7,479 nt of DNA from CAZALT01 sp964485515 (GCA_964485515.1 CAZALT010000176.1:1-7479); one strand, 5' to 3'. Shown: positions 1 to 6,241, numbered from the stretch's first letter. The notes: generated from the letters alone by a model not told the origin. Numbers and translations are program-made.

Positions 1-54
1 TCTCCGGCTCATCATGGCTCTCCGGCTCATCATGGCTCTCCGGCTCATCATGGC
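1..54. repeat. 18-bp tandem repeat, three perfect copies
   Basis: Three identical head-to-tail copies of TCTCCGGCTCATCATGGC occupy 1-18, 19-36 and 37-54; the array is cut by the window edge, so the true copy number is unknown. The unit is six codons long and all three forward frames are open through it. One frame reads Ser-Pro-Ala-His-His-Gly three times and stops at TGA 55-57. A second reads Leu-Arg-Leu-Ile-Met-Ala and stops at 59-61. The third stops at 84-86. It may be the tail of an upstream gene (in actinobacteria often a YraN/UPF0102 nuclease-like protein) or a purely intergenic array; the sequence seen here cannot decide. Confidence 0.95.
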
Positions 55-73
55 TGAGTGAGTGTCACACCCC

Positions 74-91
74 GTCGGTAGGTTGACCGAC
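74..91 (+). promoter_or_regulatory. Inverted repeat overlapping a weak -10-like hexamer upstream of comM
   Basis: GTCGGT (74-79) and ACCGAC (86-91) form a perfect 6-bp inverted repeat around a 6-nt spacer. Lying across it is TAGGTT (79-84), the only TAnnnT hexamer I found between the tandem repeat and comM. TTGACC (83-88) resembles a -35 but has no -10 at a good distance. The arrangement could be an operator over the comM-dprA promoter, or a hairpin ending the upstream gene, although no T-run follows. The promoter reading is weak because no good -35 lies 16-18 bp before TAGGTT. Confidence 0.25.
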
Positions 92-150
92 ACGCTCGAC
101 AGCTGAACCGACCTCGTGGCGGTGTGCAGAGCTGTCCTCCACAGAACAAC

Positions 151-179
151 GATCCGAGTGCAGCTTCGCTCGCCGGATC
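151..179 (+). promoter_or_regulatory. Imperfect hairpin just upstream of the comM ribosome binding site
   Basis: GATCCG (151-156) pairs with CGGATC (174-179). The stem continues with AGTG (157-160) against CGCT (167-170), including one G-T wobble, and has a 3-nt bulge at 171-173 and a 6-nt loop. The stem ends 7 nt before the GGGAGGG Shine-Dalgarno sequence (187-193), so in RNA it could modulate access to the comM start. No T-run follows, so it is not a standard terminator. Chance pairing in GC-rich DNA is possible. Confidence 0.25.
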
Positions 180-197
180 ACGCACTGGGAGGGCTCC

Positions 198-1718
198 ATG
201 CTCGCCACCATCCCGTCCGCCACGCTCATCGGGGTCGACGGCTGCCGCGTCGATGTCGAGGTCCACATCACCCAAGGGCTGCCCTCGTTCACCCTGGTCG
301 GTCAGCCCGATTCGGCGTGTCGTGAGGCGCGCGACCGGGCGAGAGCCGCCATCGTGTCGAGCGAGGAGCGCTGGCCGCTCAAGCGGTGCACCGTGAACCT
401 CGCGCCCACCGGTCTGCGCAAGAACGGTGCTGGCCTCGACGTCGCCATCGCCATCGGGGTGCTCGTCGCCGACAAGCAGCTGCCGCCCGAGCTCGTCGAC
501 AACACCGGCTTCGTCGGCGAGCTCGGGCTCGACGGCTCGCTGCGTCCGGTGCCGGGCACGCTCTCGTTGGTCGACGCACTCGACACCCCGATCGTCGTCG
601 TGCCGCCCGACTCTGCCGTCGAGGCGCAGCTCGTCGGTCGCCACGAGGTGCGCACCGCGGGCAACCTCGCCGAGCTGCTCGACTGCCTCGAAGGGACGCG
701 TCCGTGGCCGGAGGTGCCACGATGCCGACAGGACGTCCCCCTCGAACCCGAGCCCGACCTGCGCGACGTCCGCGGCCAGCCGATGGCGCGGTTCGCGCTG
801 GAGGTCGCCGCCGCCGGTGGTCACCACATCCTCATGGTCGGCCCGCCCGGTGCAGGCAAGACGCTGTTGGCGCACCGGCTGCCCGGTCTGCTCCCCGAGC
901 TGGATGCTGCCACCGCTCTGGTCGCAACACGGATCCACTCGGCTGCCGGCATGGCGCTGCCGGCCACCGGTCTCATCCGCCGACCGCCGCTCCGTGCCCC
1001 GCACCACGGGGCGTCGCCGGTGGCGCTCATCGGTGGGGGAACGAGCCGTCTCCAACCAGGCGAGATCAGCTTGTCCCATGGTGGTGTTCTGTTCCTCGAC
1101 GAGCTCGGCGAGTTCCCTGCCATGGTCCTCGACTCGATGCGCCAGCCGTTGGAGGAGGGGGTCATCCGGCTGTCGCGCGCCGACATCAAGGTGACGTTGC
1201 CGGCCCGGTTCCAGCTCATCGCGGCGATGAACCCGTGTCCGTGCGGGCTGCGCGACGCGCCCGACTCGTGCCGGTGCTCCGACCTCCAGCTGGCCCGGTA
1301 CAGCCGCCGGGTGTCCGGACCGCTGCTCGACCGGTTCGACCTGCGCATCGACGTGCTGCGCCCCGACGCGTCGCATCTCCTCTCCACGGCCGGCAACGAG
1401 GAGACCACCGCAGTGGTCGCCGCTCGGGTCGAGCGGGCTCGGCTGTTCGCCGAGCAGCGCGGGGTGCGATGCAACGCCGACCTGCCGTCGGCACAGCTCG
1501 ACGAGGTCGCCGCGCTCGTCCCCGAGGCCAGTCGAATGCTCGAACGGCGCATCCGCGAAGGTCGGCTCACCGGGCGCGGCCTCCAGCGGGTGCGACGGGT
1601 GGCGCGAACCGTCGCCGACCTCCGCGGCGACGAAGGTCCGCTGTCGGTCGAGCACATCGCCTCGGCCATGGCGTTGCGTTCCGAGCCGTCGTTCGCCGTG
1701 GCTCGGATGGCGGGCTGA
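198..1718 (+). CDS. comM: ComM/YifB family AAA+ ATPase (Mg-chelatase-like), DNA branch-migration helicase
   Basis: This 506-residue protein is a full-length ComM/YifB, about the length of the E. coli protein. ComM homologues are hexameric helicases that promote branch migration while transformed single-stranded DNA integrates into the chromosome. The N-terminal LonS5-like ChlI domain spans roughly residues 1-165. The AAA+ core has Walker A GPPGAGKT at 215-222, the family motif HHGAS at 269-273, Walker B LFLDE at 298-302 and a likely arginine finger in LLDRFD (R379). A cysteine cluster C347-P-C349 with C358-R-C360 is the zinc-finger-like insert of this family. A C-terminal sensor-2-like segment RGLQRVRRVAR lies near 460-470. 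ATG 198 was chosen because GGGAGGG (187-193) sits 4 nt upstream and the N-terminus fits the family start. dprA begins 3 nt after the stop, so the two are probably co-transcribed and coupled. No frameshift or missing motif is visible. Confidence 0.97.
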   Translation: MLATIPSATLIGVDGCRVDVEVHITQGLPSFTLVGQPDSACREARDRARAAIVSSEERWPLKRCTVNLAPTGLRKNGAGLDVAIAIGVLVADKQLPPELVDNTGFVGELGLDGSLRPVPGTLSLVDALDTPIVVVPPDSAVEAQLVGRHEVRTAGNLAELLDCLEGTRPWPEVPRCRQDVPLEPEPDLRDVRGQPMARFALEVAAAGGHHILMVGPPGAGKTLLAHRLPGLLPELDAATALVATRIHSAAGMALPATGLIRRPPLRAPHHGASPVALIGGGTSRLQPGEISLSHGGVLFLDELGEFPAMVLDSMRQPLEEGVIRLSRADIKVTLPARFQLIAAMNPCPCGLRDAPDSCRCSDLQLARYSRRVSGPLLDRFDLRIDVLRPDASHLLSTAGNEETTAVVAARVERARLFAEQRGVRCNADLPSAQLDEVAALVPEASRMLERRIREGRLTGRGLQRVRRVARTVADLRGDEGPLSVEHIASAMALRSEPSFAVARMAG

Positions 1719-1721
1719 GCG

Positions 1722-2627
1722 GTGGAGTCGACCGGCCCGACACGCAGCTCCGACGGTGCCATCGCGATCGTCGACGTCGACGCAGCACCGCTGGCCGAGG
1801 TGTTCGACCTCGATCCCGCGCCGCCCAACGCGCTCTACGCGCTCGGCGACCTCATGGCGGTCGTGGGGCCACGGGTTGCCATCGTCGGCACGCGCGACTG
1901 CACCCACCAGGGCCACGACTTCGCCTTCGAGCTCGGACGCGCGCTGTCCGAGGCCGGAGTGCGCGTGGTCTCCGGTCTCGCCCTCGGCGTGGACGGAGCC
2001 GCGCACGCCGGGGCGCTCGAAGGTGGGGGAGCTCCACCGATCGGTGTCGTGGGCAGCGGGCTCGACACCATCTACCCGCGCCGCCACGGAAGCCTGTGGC
2101 GCGCCGTGGCCAGCCGCGGGCTCTTGCTGAGCGAGCATCCTGCGGGGACCGCTCCGACCGCGTGGCACTTCCCGGCGCGCAACCGGATCATCGCCGCGCT
2201 CGCCGACGTCGTGGTCGTCGTCGAGTCCCATGCCAAAGGTGGGTCGCTCAACACGGTGGGCGAGGCGCTCACGCGCGACCGGGCGGTGCTCGCCGTTCCC
2301 GGCCCGGTGCAGTCTCGGGCGTCGGAGGGCACCAACCTCCTGCTGCGGGACGGAGCCGGTGTGTGCCTCGGTGCCGACGACGTCCTGGCCGTCCTCGGGC
2401 TCACGCGTGCGGCCATGGATCGGTGTCGTGAGCCTCAGCCACCCGAGCCACCCGACTGCGAGGTCCTCGCTGCGCTCGGCGGTCGTTCCGGTTCGATCGA
2501 GCAGCTCGTCTTGCGCACCGGGTGGTCGACCACCGACGTCGCCGTGCGGCTCGCCGAGCTCGAGGCCGACGGCTGGGTGGTGTGCCGGGGCGGTTGGTAC
2601 GAGCCGCGGGGTGCACCGCGGCGATGA
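1722..2627 (+). CDS. dprA: DprA/Smf, DNA-processing protein A (ssDNA binding, RecA loader)
   Basis: DprA binds incoming single-stranded DNA in the cytoplasm during natural transformation and loads RecA on it. It is also conserved in bacteria not known to be transformable. The 301-residue protein has the extended Rossmann fold expected: VGTR at 55-58, SGLALGVDGAAH at 84-95, GSGLDTIYPR at 111-120, SEHPAG at 137-142, FPARNRIIA at 150-158, KGGSLNT at 172-178 and AVPG at 191-194. A C-terminal winged-helix (DML1-like) domain covers about 245-295. The N-terminus is short: it begins close to the P-x-x-L-Y-x-x-GD segment (35-43) and lacks the SAM-like domain present in some DprA proteins. The GTG start at 1722 lies 3 nt after the comM stop with no strong Shine-Dalgarno, which suggests reinitiation. 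The family assignment is firm; active transformation in this organism is inference. Confidence 0.97.
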   Translation: MESTGPTRSSDGAIAIVDVDAAPLAEVFDLDPAPPNALYALGDLMAVVGPRVAIVGTRDCTHQGHDFAFELGRALSEAGVRVVSGLALGVDGAAHAGALEGGGAPPIGVVGSGLDTIYPRRHGSLWRAVASRGLLLSEHPAGTAPTAWHFPARNRIIAALADVVVVVESHAKGGSLNTVGEALTRDRAVLAVPGPVQSRASEGTNLLLRDGAGVCLGADDVLAVLGLTRAAMDRCREPQPPEPPDCEVLAALGGRSGSIEQLVLRTGWSTTDVAVRLAELEADGWVVCRGGWYEPRGAPRR

Positions 2628-2689
2628 GCGAGCTTTGGCGTCTCCTCGGCCAACCGCTCGGAGTGGCCCCCCTCGTCGCTCCCGAGAGC

Positions 2690-2695
2690 TACCGT
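2690..2695 (+). promoter_or_regulatory. Candidate -10 element for a leaderless xerC transcript
   Basis: TACCGT (2690-2695) fits the actinobacterial TAnnnT -10 pattern and ends 8 nt before the xerC ATG. That spacing would place the transcription start at or next to the start codon, giving a leaderless mRNA. In support, the 76-nt dprA-xerC gap has no convincing Shine-Dalgarno sequence before the ATG. No clear -35 lies at the expected distance (the region around 2667-2672 is C-rich), so this is a weak prediction. Confidence 0.3.
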
Positions 2696-2703
2696 CTCCG
2701 TTC

Positions 2704-3597
2704 ATGGCCGTCCCCGACGCGTGGCGCATCGAGTCGTTCCTGGCGTCGCTCACCTCGGTCGCACCGGCCACGGTCCGGGCATATAGGTCCGATCTCAACG
2801 GGTTCGTCGAGTGGTCCGAGCGTGGTCGGATCGAGGGACCGCACGGCGTCGACCGCCGCACCTTGCGGCGCTACGTCGCCTATCTCGACACACGGGGCTC
2901 GGCCGGGCGCACCGTGGCGCGCAAGGCGTCGACGCTCCGACGGTACTTCGGGTGGCTCACTCGCACCGGTGCGGTCGCCATCGATCCCTCGTCTGGTCTG
3001 TCGGCGCCTCGAGGCGAGGGCCGTCTGCCCCGAGTGCTCAAAGAGGACGAGCTCGTCACGTTGCTCGACGATCCCCCTGCAGTCGTCCAGGAGGATCCCC
3101 TGGAGCGTCGTCGTCGAGACGACGCCGTGCTCGAGCTGCTCTACGGCAGCGGACTGCGGGTCTCGGAGCTATGCGACCTCCGTCCCGAGGACCTCGACCT
3201 CGACACCGGAGTGGTGCGGGTGTGGGGCAAGGGCTCGAAGCAGCGGCAGGTTCCCTTGAGCGAGCCGAGCATGGTGGCGATCCGAACGTGGATCGACCGG
3301 GGACGCCCCGCGCTGGTCACGAGCGAGACTCCGGCCGACGCGGTCTTCTTGAACACGAAGGGCCGGCGGCTCGGGCCACGCGACGTTCGACGCATCATCG
3401 ACCATCGCGCGGTGACCCCCACCCATCCCCACGCCCTCCGCCACACGTACGCGACGCACCTCCTCGACGGAGGAGCAGATCTGCGCGCCGTGCAGGAGCT
3501 GCTCGGTCATGCGGATCTCAGCACGACCCAGCACTACACTCACGTCAGCAAGGAACGCCTTCGGCGCGTGCTCGATGAATCTCACCCCCGAGCGTAG
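2704..3597 (+). CDS. xerC: Tyrosine site-specific recombinase, XerC type
   Basis: XerC acts with XerD at dif to resolve chromosome dimers at cell division. The 297-residue length is typical. The N-terminal core-binding (SAM-like) domain covers about 6-95, and the catalytic domain about 105-290. The full tyrosine-recombinase set is visible: R152 in GLRVSEL, K176 in WGKGSKQR, H243 and R246 in HALRH, H269 in LLGHADL, and nucleophile Y278 in QHYTH. Nothing suggests a phage or integron integrase: there is no extra N-terminal arm domain, and the neighbours are all housekeeping genes. ATG 2704 was chosen because it puts the usual 10-12 residues before the first core-binding helix. In-frame GTG 2611 and TTG 2635 would add a proline/arginine-rich, family-unlike extension. 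Dif-system XerC and XerD are hard to tell apart by eye; the position next to dprA favours XerC. Confidence 0.9.
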   Translation: MAVPDAWRIESFLASLTSVAPATVRAYRSDLNGFVEWSERGRIEGPHGVDRRTLRRYVAYLDTRGSAGRTVARKASTLRRYFGWLTRTGAVAIDPSSGLSAPRGEGRLPRVLKEDELVTLLDDPPAVVQEDPLERRRRDDAVLELLYGSGLRVSELCDLRPEDLDLDTGVVRVWGKGSKQRQVPLSEPSMVAIRTWIDRGRPALVTSETPADAVFLNTKGRRLGPRDVRRIIDHRAVTPTHPHALRHTYATHLLDGGADLRAVQELLGHADLSTTQHYTHVSKERLRRVLDESHPRA

Positions 3598-3605
3598 GAG
3601 CTTTG

Positions 3606-4385
3606 GTGGACGCCCCAACTGGTCAGATCGAGCAACTCTGGGCGAGCTACAAGTCCGATGCCACGCGTGAGCTTCGCGACCAGCTGATCCTGCACTACTC
3701 ACCGCTGGTCAAGTACGTGGCCGGCCGTGTCGCGGTCGGTCTGCCCCAGAACGTCGAGCAGTCCGACCTCGTCAGCTACGGCATCTTCGGGCTCATCGAT
3801 GCCATCGAGAAGTTCGACCCGGCCCGCGGCTACAAGTTCGAGACCTACGCCATCGCCCGCATCAAGGGCGCCATCCTCGACGAGCTGCGGTCGATCGACT
3901 GGGTGCCGCGGTCGGTGCGGGCCAAGGCCCGGGCGCTCGAGAAGGCGTACTCCACGCTCGAATCGCAGCTGCACCGCACGCCCACCGATCCCGAGCTCGC
4001 CGAAGAGCTCGACATCAGCGAGGCGCAGCTCCAGACCACCCTGTCGCAGATCTCCTTCGTCGGCCTCGTGGCCCTCGACGAGATGCTCTCGGTCGGCGGC
4101 GACCGGGGTGAGACGCTCACGCTGGGCGACACCATCGCGGATTCGGGCGAAGGTCCGGTCGCGGCCTACGAGGTGGAGGAGATGCGCCACATCCTCGCCG
4201 AGGCAATCCAACGCATGGGCGAGCGCGAGCGCATCGTGCTCACGCTCTACTACTACGAGGGTCTGACCCTGGCCGAGATCGGCCAGGTGCTGGGCGTCAC
4301 CGAGAGTCGCGTGTGCCAGATCCACACCAAGTCGGTGCTGCAGCTGCGGTCACGGATCATGGCGCAGCAGCGCGAGCCGGCCTGA
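3606..4385 (+). CDS. whiG: RNA polymerase sigma factor of the sigma-28 (FliA/WhiG) group
   Basis: This sigma-70-family factor directs RNA polymerase to a specialised regulon. FliA orthologues serve late flagellar genes, and WhiG triggers sporulation genes in Streptomyces. In the 259-residue protein, region 2 spans about 20-98, including SDLVSYGIFGLIDAIEKFDP at 53-72 and the YKFETYAIARIKGAILDELR segment at 76-95. Region 3 begins with the group signature DWVPRSVRAKAR (98-109). Region 4 spans about 195-252, with a helix-turn-helix at 219-243. There is no region 1.1 or ECF layout. The GTG at 3606 is preferred over the adjacent TTG 3603, because AGGAG (3596-3600), overlapping the xerC TAG stop, is 5 nt from GTG but only 2 nt from TTG. 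That overlap suggests coupling with xerC. The symbol whiG rests on the position between dprA/xerC and rpsB as in Streptomyces; fliA is the alternative. No anti-sigma gene is in the window. Confidence 0.88.
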   Translation: MDAPTGQIEQLWASYKSDATRELRDQLILHYSPLVKYVAGRVAVGLPQNVEQSDLVSYGIFGLIDAIEKFDPARGYKFETYAIARIKGAILDELRSIDWVPRSVRAKARALEKAYSTLESQLHRTPTDPELAEELDISEAQLQTTLSQISFVGLVALDEMLSVGGDRGETLTLGDTIADSGEGPVAAYEVEEMRHILAEAIQRMGERERIVLTLYYYEGLTLAEIGQVLGVTESRVCQIHTKSVLQLRSRIMAQQREPA

Positions 4386-4409
4386 ACCGATCCCCCCAAC
4401 CCAGTCTCG

Positions 4410-4470
4410 CCTGAGCCCGGTGTCACCTGAGCCTGTGTCATCTGAGCCTGGCGTCACCTGAGCCTGCTCG
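4410..4470. repeat. Degenerate 15-16-bp tandem repeat downstream of the sigma gene
   Basis: Four head-to-tail units follow the consensus (C/T)CTGAGCC(C/T)GGYGTCA: 4410-4425 (16 bp), 4426-4440 (15 bp, one G missing), 4441-4456 (16 bp) and a partial unit at 4457-4470. The units differ by a few substitutions and one deletion, so the array is older or less homogeneous than the perfect repeat at 1-54. It is non-coding: the lengths break frame. The array starts 25 nt after the sigma-factor stop codon. Confidence 0.85.
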
Positions 4471-4491
4471 CGGCGGAGCGCGATCCCGGCA

Positions 4492-4510
4492 GGCCGGCGA
4501 TCCACCGGCC
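4492..4510 (+). terminator. GC-rich hairpin, possible weak terminator after the sigma gene
   Basis: GGCCGG (4492-4497) and CCGGCC (4505-4510) form a perfect 6-bp stem with a 7-nt loop, about 107 nt after the sigma-factor stop. No T-tract follows, so it does not fit the classic intrinsic terminator. Actinobacterial terminators often lack one, which keeps the call possible. Random pairing in GC-rich DNA is an equal alternative. Confidence 0.22.
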
Positions 4511-4520
4511 AGTTCGAACC

Positions 4521-4549
4521 TTCCGGTCCTGCTCGGCGCGCCGTAGGGT
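4521..4549 (+). promoter_or_regulatory. Weak candidate promoter for the exported two-domain protein
   Basis: TTCCGG (4521-4526) and TAGGGT (4544-4549) are separated by 17 bp and match the -35/-10 layout only loosely; the -10 fits TAnnnT. Transcription would start near 4556 and give a leader of about 70 nt before the GTG at 4625. A perfect 10-bp palindrome CGGCGCGCCG (4534-4543) fills the spacer and could be an operator, or chance. Confidence 0.25.
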
Positions 4550-4624
4550 CAGACCACCTTCCCCCGACGCTGCAGTGCGCGTCTCTGCCTTGGCGGAGCC
4601 GCGCCCGGTTCCGGGGAGGTCCAC

Positions 4625-6241
4625 GTGCACGACCGTCGTGTCGCCGTCGTGGTGGTGTCGCTGTGCATCGTCGTCGGGGTGCTCGTCGCTGCACCCCGAA
4701 CGGGTTCGGCTTCCGCAGGGGGCTCCGGTCCCGGCGGCTCGTACCGGCATCCGGTCGACGCCCCGGTGGTGTCGGGGTTCGATCTGCCCGACGGTCCCTA
4801 CGGCCGCGGCAATCGGGGCGTCGACTACGCCACCGCACCAGGCACGACCGTGCGCGCCGCGGGAGACGGCGAGGTCGTCTTCGCCGGATCGGTGGCCGGA
4901 AGCCTCCATGTCACCGTGCTCCACCCCGATGGGCTCCGCACGAGCTACTCGTACCTCGCGTCGACCGAGGTGCGCCGTGGTCAGGCCATCTCCCAGGGGG
5001 ACCCGCTGGGCACGACCGCTGCGTTGCTGCACGTCGGTGTGCGCGACGGTACCGACCAGTACCTCGACCCGGCTCGGCTCTTCGACGGGACCCTGCACTC
5101 GACGGTACGCCTCGTGCCCGGCGTGGAGGAGGGCGCACTCGCGCTCGAGGCGCGTGAGCGGCGCTCGTTCCTGGCGCTGGCGGCGTCGGTCGCGCAGGTC
5201 GTGCTGCCCGGAGCGTCCGGTGCTCCCAGCCGGGTGCGGGTGCTGGCCCACTATGCGATGGAGCTCCAGCCGATCGTTCGTGCCCAGCACCTCGCCGCCG
5301 GCTACCGACGCTGGCACGACCAGCAACAGGACTGCACCGCGCCGTCTGCCGCGCCATCGAGGCCGCCCGGGCGCCGGATCCTCGTGCTCGTGGCCGGCTT
5401 CGGTTCCACGAGCGTGGCGGCGGGAGTCGACAAGGTCGACGCCGAGGCGCTCGGCTACGCCGCGAGCGATGTGGTCCGGTTCTCCTACCGCGGTGGCCGC
5501 GTGCCGTCCGACGGCCTCGCTCCGGCACTCGCCGCGTTGCCGGCGACCGACTACGGCGCGGGCGACAGCCAACAGCGCCTCGTGGACGCCGCCGATGGCC
5601 TCCGGGCACTGCTCGAAGAGATCGCGACGGTCGAGCCCGGAGTGCCGATCGACGTGGTGGCCCACTCACAGGGCGGAGTGGTGAGCCGGCTCGCCGTGCT
5701 GCGCGCCGACGCCTCCGGATCGCTCCCGTCGTCGGTCGACACGCTCGTCACCATCAGCTCGCCCCACGGCGGTGCCGACCTCGCCACCGCGTTGCACGGG
5801 GTCGCCGCGGTGAGCGGCGCCGACCAGAGCCTGGCGGTGCTCCAGGGGGCGCTCGGCCTCCAACTCGACGCGAACAGCCCGGCGGTGGCCGATCTGAGCG
5901 AGGTGTCCCCGCTGACCGACGACCTTCGAGGGCGGGGCGTGCCGGACGGGATCGACTTCGTGTCGATCGGGGCCCGGGGCGACCTGGTCGTCGCCAGCCC
6001 CCGCACCGTGGTGTCGGGGGAAGCGTCGGTCATCGTGGACGTCGCCGGGCTGCATGCGCACGACCAGGTCTCGGGGAGCGCTGCGGTCACCCGCGAGATC
6101 GCGCTGGCGGTTGCCGGGGCCCCGCCGACCTGTTCGTCGTTCCTCGACGCGACCCTCGACCTGGGTGTCGGGGAGGCCATCTCGTGGGCGACCGACCAGC
6201 TGGGGGCGAGCGGGTTGGTCCTGGCGGCACCACTTCCGTAG
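4625..6241 (+). CDS. Exported M23/LytM-like domain fused to a serine alpha/beta-hydrolase
   Basis: A 538-residue secreted protein. A hydrophobic signal segment (about 6-23) follows basic residues 4-5, with an Ala-Ser-Ala cleavage site near 29-31; there is no lipobox. Residues about 38-153 are M23/LytM-like (GVDYA 65-69, PGTTVRAAGDGEVVFAG 72-88, LHPDGLRTSY 99-108). However, the first zinc-ligand His of H-x-G-x-D is Asn63, the usual Y-x-H-L His is Tyr110, and H-x-H is Leu134-x-His136; only Asp67 and His136 remain. Residues about 250-490 form an alpha/beta-hydrolase: strand RILVLVAGFG (251-260), nucleophile elbow AHSQGG with Ser348, SSPHGGAD (378-385), likely acid Asp453 in RGDLVV, and likely base His477 or His479. 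Residues 154-249 form a linker. The GTG start has GGGGAGG (4613-4619) 5 nt upstream. Related M23-like genes occupy this position in other actinobacteria, so that half is ancestral to the locus. Likely role: cell-envelope binding plus ester hydrolysis (lipid or acylated glycan); the substrate is unknown. Confidence 0.85.
   Translation: MHDRRVAVVVVSLCIVVGVLVAAPRTGSASAGGSGPGGSYRHPVDAPVVSGFDLPDGPYGRGNRGVDYATAPGTTVRAAGDGEVVFAGSVAGSLHVTVLHPDGLRTSYSYLASTEVRRGQAISQGDPLGTTAALLHVGVRDGTDQYLDPARLFDGTLHSTVRLVPGVEEGALALEARERRSFLALAASVAQVVLPGASGAPSRVRVLAHYAMELQPIVRAQHLAAGYRRWHDQQQDCTAPSAAPSRPPGRRILVLVAGFGSTSVAAGVDKVDAEALGYAASDVVRFSYRGGRVPSDGLAPALAALPATDYGAGDSQQRLVDAADGLRALLEEIATVEPGVPIDVVAHSQGGVVSRLAVLRADASGSLPSSVDTLVTISSPHGGADLATALHGVAAVSGADQSLAVLQGALGLQLDANSPAVADLSEVSPLTDDLRGRGVPDGIDFVSIGARGDLVVASPRTVVSGEASVIVDVAGLHAHDQVSGSAAVTREIALAVAGAPPTCSSFLDATLDLGVGEAISWATDQLGASGLVLAAPLP

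Noticed and set aside
1..54. CRISPR array
   Set aside because: The 18-bp units are directly adjacent with no spacers, so this is a simple tandem repeat.
386..2431. 681-codon plus-strand frame overlapping comM and dprA
   Set aside because: It is an Arg/Pro/Ala-rich out-of-frame reading of two genes whose own frames hold complete conserved domains.
48..2861. 937-codon open frame on the minus strand across comM, dprA and the start of xerC
   Set aside because: It lies antisense to three well-identified genes. Its product is rich in Arg, Gly, Asp, Glu and His with no recognisable domain, as expected when the complement of GC-rich codons is read. Long antisense frames are routine at this base composition.
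2624..3259. ATG overlapping the dprA stop (ATGA) that opens a frame of about 212 codons inside xerC
   Set aside because: The product is Ser/Arg/Pro-rich, with no xerC homology, and runs out of frame with the intact recombinase. The overlap is coincidental; ATG 2704 gives the true protein.
2704..3597. Tyrosine recombinase as a mark of an integrated element
   Set aside because: The protein is Xer-type in length and motifs, its neighbours are core genes, and no flanking attachment-site repeats or tRNA were found.
4505..4530. tRNA T-loop-like motif (GTTCGAACC) in the sigma-hydrolase spacer
   Set aside because: No acceptor, D or anticodon stems can be drawn around it; TTCGAA is a short palindrome likely to occur by chance.
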